In this document: positions 49,032-51,932 of the stretch, piece after piece | Layout: each line of letters begins with the position of its first letter | Position numbering within the stretch: the stretch's first letter is position 1 | NCBI RefSeq assembly: GCF_901764995.1 | Contig: NZ_CABFKI010000015.1 | Location: 1 to 51,932 of the forward strand | Direction: 5' to 3' | From: Actinobacillus porcinus | Lineage (GTDB): Bacteria > Pseudomonadota > Gammaproteobacteria > Enterobacterales > Pasteurellaceae | Length of the DNA: 51,932 nt | The notes under the pieces: generated by a model | Told to the model about the DNA's origin: nothing | Database searches by the model: none | The model's input: only the letters and a program-made list of their open reading frames with translations | Program-made: the position numbers and the translations under genes

Positions 49032-50745
49032 GGTTTCCCCCTAGTGTCATTTCTTTGAGATAGCGATTAAGGCGAATAAGTCTAAATAGGCGCACTAACA
49101 TTAAATCAGAGACCTGCGGTGCTTGCTCTTGAGTGCCAAGCCACAACATCGGTGACAGGACAATCTCTTGTGGTTCATCCGTTGTTGAAAGTGCGGTTAA
49201 TATTTGATGAATTTGTTGCGTTAAAACAGAGTGATTTTTATCTGTATTTAATGGATGTACGCGAAAAGCGTAATCAATCGGCTCATGAATAATATGTTCA
49301 ATGCAATCTGCAATACCACATTCATCCGCAATTTCTACCGCAAGGGAATAGGCTTCCATGGTTAATGGTTTATTAGGATTGACTTTCCAAATATGCGTAA
49401 TTGGAAATGCCCCCGAGCAAGCAAAGTCTAAACCATTATCCGCGGCTTCTTTTTGACGTTGCGCTTCAGGGTTTTCACCGGGAATAAAACCTAAATTAGA
49501 AAAATGTTCTTGAATGGCATTATTCATTTCTTGAATCGATGGTATCGCTAGATTTTCAGATGTTTCTTCAGATTCATTTCTATACTCATCTTCTGCTTCA
49601 GTATTTAGATTTTCTTCTACTGTGTCAGTAAATGAATTTGCCGAGAACGCTGTATTATCGACATTATCCTTGTGGTCATTATCCTGAATAGCCGGTTTTG
49701 CCACTTTTGCCGTTTGTTCTTTTTCTGCTTCAATAAGATGACGTTCACTTTCTGTGGCGAGTTGTAAAATATCCGCATGTTTTTCTGCTAATTTACGTAA
49801 TTTTTGTTCAGCTAAATCGATCTCTAATTTGAAGGTTTCATAAGGAATCTGATGATAAAAGGCTTCCACAAGCGCAGTAATTAGCACATCTTGGAAATCA
49901 TTAATCACAAATTCATTGGGTTGTTCATCAAAAGGTGAAAGAGTATCTAACCAGATTTCATCAAAATGAGCCTGCGGTTCAACGTCCAATCGATGAACAT
50001 CCCAAGCATTTTCTGCTTTATTGCGCATACCAAGAAGTTTATCGATTTGTGGTTTCCCCATTCCTTCTAATAAAACATTGGGAATGTGGGGATATAAATA
50101 GGTTAAACATTGCTCCATACGGGCAATGAGTTGAAATGAAATCGGATAGCCATTTTCATTTAATTTTTCGGCTAATCTGCGATGTGAAAGTGTTTCGCCA
50201 CTTTGTTCTTCATACAGTGTTTTTACACGCTGCACGCCTAATGCTTTTTCAATAAAAGATAGCTCACCACGAATATCATTTTCAGCAAGATGGCCAATAA
50301 TCATATTCAGTTCAGATGAAATTTCATCATCACCTTGCCAAGGTTTAAATACACATTCGATAGACCAAAAACGTATATCTTTCGTCTCAACAAATAGCTC
50401 ATTTAAAGCCTGCAAACGCGTATTACCGCCATCGGCAATGGTGTAAAAATCATCCCCCGGGCGTTGCGTAATGTTAGGCGCGTGATCTAAACCACGAGAT
50501 TTAATTGAAGCCTTGATTTCTTCGTAGGCGGGATTTTTTGTTCTACGTGGGTTGCCTTCATAAGGTTTTAGTTTATCCAATGTAACGGTAATTAAACGCT
50601 TTTTATTTAAATCTACCGCAGTCGGCGGATTTGCAATTTGGGTTTGTTGATAAACAGGCGAACTGCTTGTGATAGCAGGTGTATTTAAGGCTGCCATCAT
50701 TGATTTCGCGCGTTCTTCACGTGATTTTGAGTTAAAAAATGCCAT
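49024..50745 (-). CDS. parB: ParB-family partition protein (TIGR03764 type)
   Basis: A 573-aa ParB of the PFGI-1 class. The N-terminal ParB/Srx domain has LDKLKPYEGNPRRTKNPAYE, then ADGGNTRLQALNEL and the catalytic-type motif ADGGNTR. A central HTH region (ETLSHRRLAEKLNENGYPIS) follows. A long acidic linker and a C-terminal domain of about 170 aa specific to ICEs follow. It works with ParA in partition. It starts 2 bases after the dnaB stop. An uptake-signal core lies at 49189. Confidence 0.9.
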   Translation of the reverse strand: MAFFNSKSREERAKSMMAALNTPAITSSSPVYQQTQIANPPTAVDLNKKRLITVTLDKLKPYEGNPRRTKNPAYEEIKASIKSRGLDHAPNITQRPGDDFYTIADGGNTRLQALNELFVETKDIRFWSIECVFKPWQGDDEISSELNMIIGHLAENDIRGELSFIEKALGVQRVKTLYEEQSGETLSHRRLAEKLNENGYPISFQLIARMEQCLTYLYPHIPNVLLEGMGKPQIDKLLGMRNKAENAWDVHRLDVEPQAHFDEIWLDTLSPFDEQPNEFVINDFQDVLITALVEAFYHQIPYETFKLEIDLAEQKLRKLAEKHADILQLATESERHLIEAEKEQTAKVAKPAIQDNDHKDNVDNTAFSANSFTDTVEENLNTEAEDEYRNESEETSENLAIPSIQEMNNAIQEHFSNLGFIPGENPEAQRQKEAADNGLDFACSGAFPITHIWKVNPNKPLTMEAYSLAVEIADECGIADCIEHIIHEPIDYAFRVHPLNTDKNHSVLTQQIHQILTALSTTDEPQEIVLSPMLWLGTQEQAPQVSDLMLVRLFRLIRLNRYLKEMTLGGNHA

Positions 50746-50747
50746 AA

Positions 50748-51932
50748 TTATTCTCTCGCTAATTTTTCATATTCATCATCAGGAATATTCTCAAATAAAG
50801 AAAATTCCCCTTTAAATCGACTATAGACAGTGCCGATCGGGCCGTTCCGTTGTTTAGCAATAATGATTTCAGCGATACCATTCATACCCGTTTCGGGGTT
50901 GTAAACTTCATCGCGATAAATGAAGAAAATGATGTCGGCATCCTGTTCTAATGAGCCTGAGTCGCGTAAATCAGACGGTAAAGGACGTTTATCGCCACGA
51001 TTTTCAAGGTTTCGGTTGAGTTGTGATAAAGCAATAACAGGACAGCCGACTTCTTTCGCGAGCTGTTTTAATGAGCGAGAAATACTTTCAATTTCTAAAT
51101 TACGATTTTTATTACCACTAAAGGCAGGATCGTGCATAAGTTGTAAATAATCGACAATAATGACCGATGGTGTGCCATATTTACGGATATTTCTTCTTAC
51201 GCGCGTGCGTAACATTTGCGGAGTGAGATAGCTTGAATCGTCCAGCTGAAAACGTGCATTGCCCCAATTTTCACAAAAATGAGAAATGGCTGCGCCATAA
51301 CGCGCCATATCTTCATCACTCATTGTAATACCTTGTTTTACACGTTGTAGCGGTACGCGAGAATGTAGTGACAAAAGGCGTAACATAATTTGTTCCGCAG
51401 GCATTTCAAGACTGTAATATTGGACTGGGCGCGTTTTTTGTGTTTCTAATGCACTATAGGCAAATGTGAGTGAAAGTGCGGTTTTTCCCATGGATGGTCT
51501 AGCCGCCACAAGAATGAGATCACCATCTTGCGCACCTGTCGTGTTCGCGTCTAAGCGTTCGATACCAAAGGATATGCCACTTACGACAGAACCAGTCATG
51601 GTATTTTGTTCCATTCTTTTCAAAATGGAATCAATCACATCCATTAAATCCGCATTGGTTTCGGTTTGTGCTTCATTTAAGGTTAAATCCGTGAGAGCTT
51701 TTTCCGTGTTATTGATGATGGTATCAATTTGCTCTTGTGATTTTGCCACGCAAACTTCTGCACATAATTGGTGACCAAGTGCATATAATTGACGAGACTG
51801 ACTTGAACGGCGCACAATATTCGCGTAAGTGGCAATATTTGCCGCGGTTGGTGTGCTTTTGGCGATTTCGGCTAAATAAGCCAAGCCGCCTACTTCATTC
51901 AGTTTCTTTTCTTCTTGTAACGTTCTTTCCAG
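50748..51932 (-). CDS. dnaB: Replicative DNA helicase DnaB, main part (continues at 257)
   Basis: This is the C-terminal RecA-like ATPase part of the DnaB helicase, continuing from the N-terminal part at 1-257 across the circular join. It has Walker A AARPSMGKTALSL, VIIVDYLQLM (Walker B), and IALSQLNR, then KRPLPSDLRDSGSLEQDAD near the end. The whole protein is 459 aa. The visible ORF from 51884 begins with a TTG that is not the true start. It carries an uptake-signal core at 51474. Confidence 0.93.
   Translation of the reverse strand: MERTLQEEKKLNEVGGLAYLAEIAKSTPTAANIATYANIVRRSSQSRQLYALGHQLCAEVCVAKSQEQIDTIINNTEKALTDLTLNEAQTETNADLMDVIDSILKRMEQNTMTGSVVSGISFGIERLDANTTGAQDGDLILVAARPSMGKTALSLTFAYSALETQKTRPVQYYSLEMPAEQIMLRLLSLHSRVPLQRVKQGITMSDEDMARYGAAISHFCENWGNARFQLDDSSYLTPQMLRTRVRRNIRKYGTPSVIIVDYLQLMHDPAFSGNKNRNLEIESISRSLKQLAKEVGCPVIALSQLNRNLENRGDKRPLPSDLRDSGSLEQDADIIFFIYRDEVYNPETGMNGIAEIIIAKQRNGPIGTVYSRFKGEFSLFENIPDDEYEKLARE
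51871..51932. repeat. Terminal overlap (circular join), right copy
   Basis: Identical to bases 1-62; see the left copy. It should be removed to obtain the true 51,870-bp circle. Confidence 0.95.

Noticed and set aside
51466-51774. Plus-strand ORF of 102 aa inside dnaB
   Set aside because: It is fully antisense to the conserved DnaB ATPase domain and has no ribosome site.

Overview
The window is one complete circular molecule of 51,870 bp written linearly: bases 1-62 recur exactly as bases 51871-51932, and the dnaB gene runs unbroken across that join. It is the closed, excised form of an integrative and conjugative element (ICE) of the PFGI-1 / ICEHin1056 family. The host is very probably a Pasteurellaceae bacterium (Haemophilus/Aggregatibacter type). 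The DNA is AT-rich, at least six copies of the AAGTGCGGT uptake-signal core are present, and the attachment site is the 3' half of a tRNA-Leu(UAA) gene beside a tyrosine integrase. Layout around the circle, starting at the attachment site (1164-1220): on one side, leftward through the join, lies the maintenance operon parA, dnaB, parB, DUF2857, STY4528-type replication protein, PFL_4669 family, DUF3158 family, then ssb and topB. On the other side lie the integrase and the MobH-type relaxase TraI. Cargo follows on the plus strand: a predicted ATPase plus PIN nuclease pair (4.6-6.1 kb) and several unknown small genes. Next is a minus-strand block of small accessory genes ending with antirestriction ardC (9.4-12.7 kb). 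A defence island comes next (13.9-19.8 kb): a BcgI-like restriction-modification pair whose specificity gene is split at an (AG)8 repeat, pieces of an IS1595-type transposase, and an AbiL/RloAB abortive-infection pair. Then come the conjugation genes on the minus strand (22.3-32.2 kb), an OmpA-like lipoprotein, a large trimeric autotransporter adhesin, and a second block of small accessory genes (36.2-40.3 kb). The conjugation region is incomplete. TraD, the relaxase, PilL-like, PFL_4693, lytic transglycosylase, PFL_4695, PFL_4697, PFL_4709, PFL_4710 and PFL_4711 proteins are present. The whole block that normally separates PFL_4697 from PFL_4709, including the VirB4/TraC-type ATPase, is missing, and so is TraG. 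The element could process and dock its own DNA but probably needs another ICE for the transfer channel. The integrase also carries a one-base frameshift in a T7 tract. The most unusual signal is a family of about eleven short leaders placed before the small accessory genes in both blocks. Each has two mutually exclusive hairpins, and in most copies the 3' arm is the complement of the downstream ribosome-binding site. Sequences differ between copies while pairing is kept, so they look like a shared RNA control system. Other notable structures are four 40-bp iterons in the replication operon, a palindrome cluster inside the replication gene, and a T4-type lysozyme domain fused to the PFL_4711 protein.
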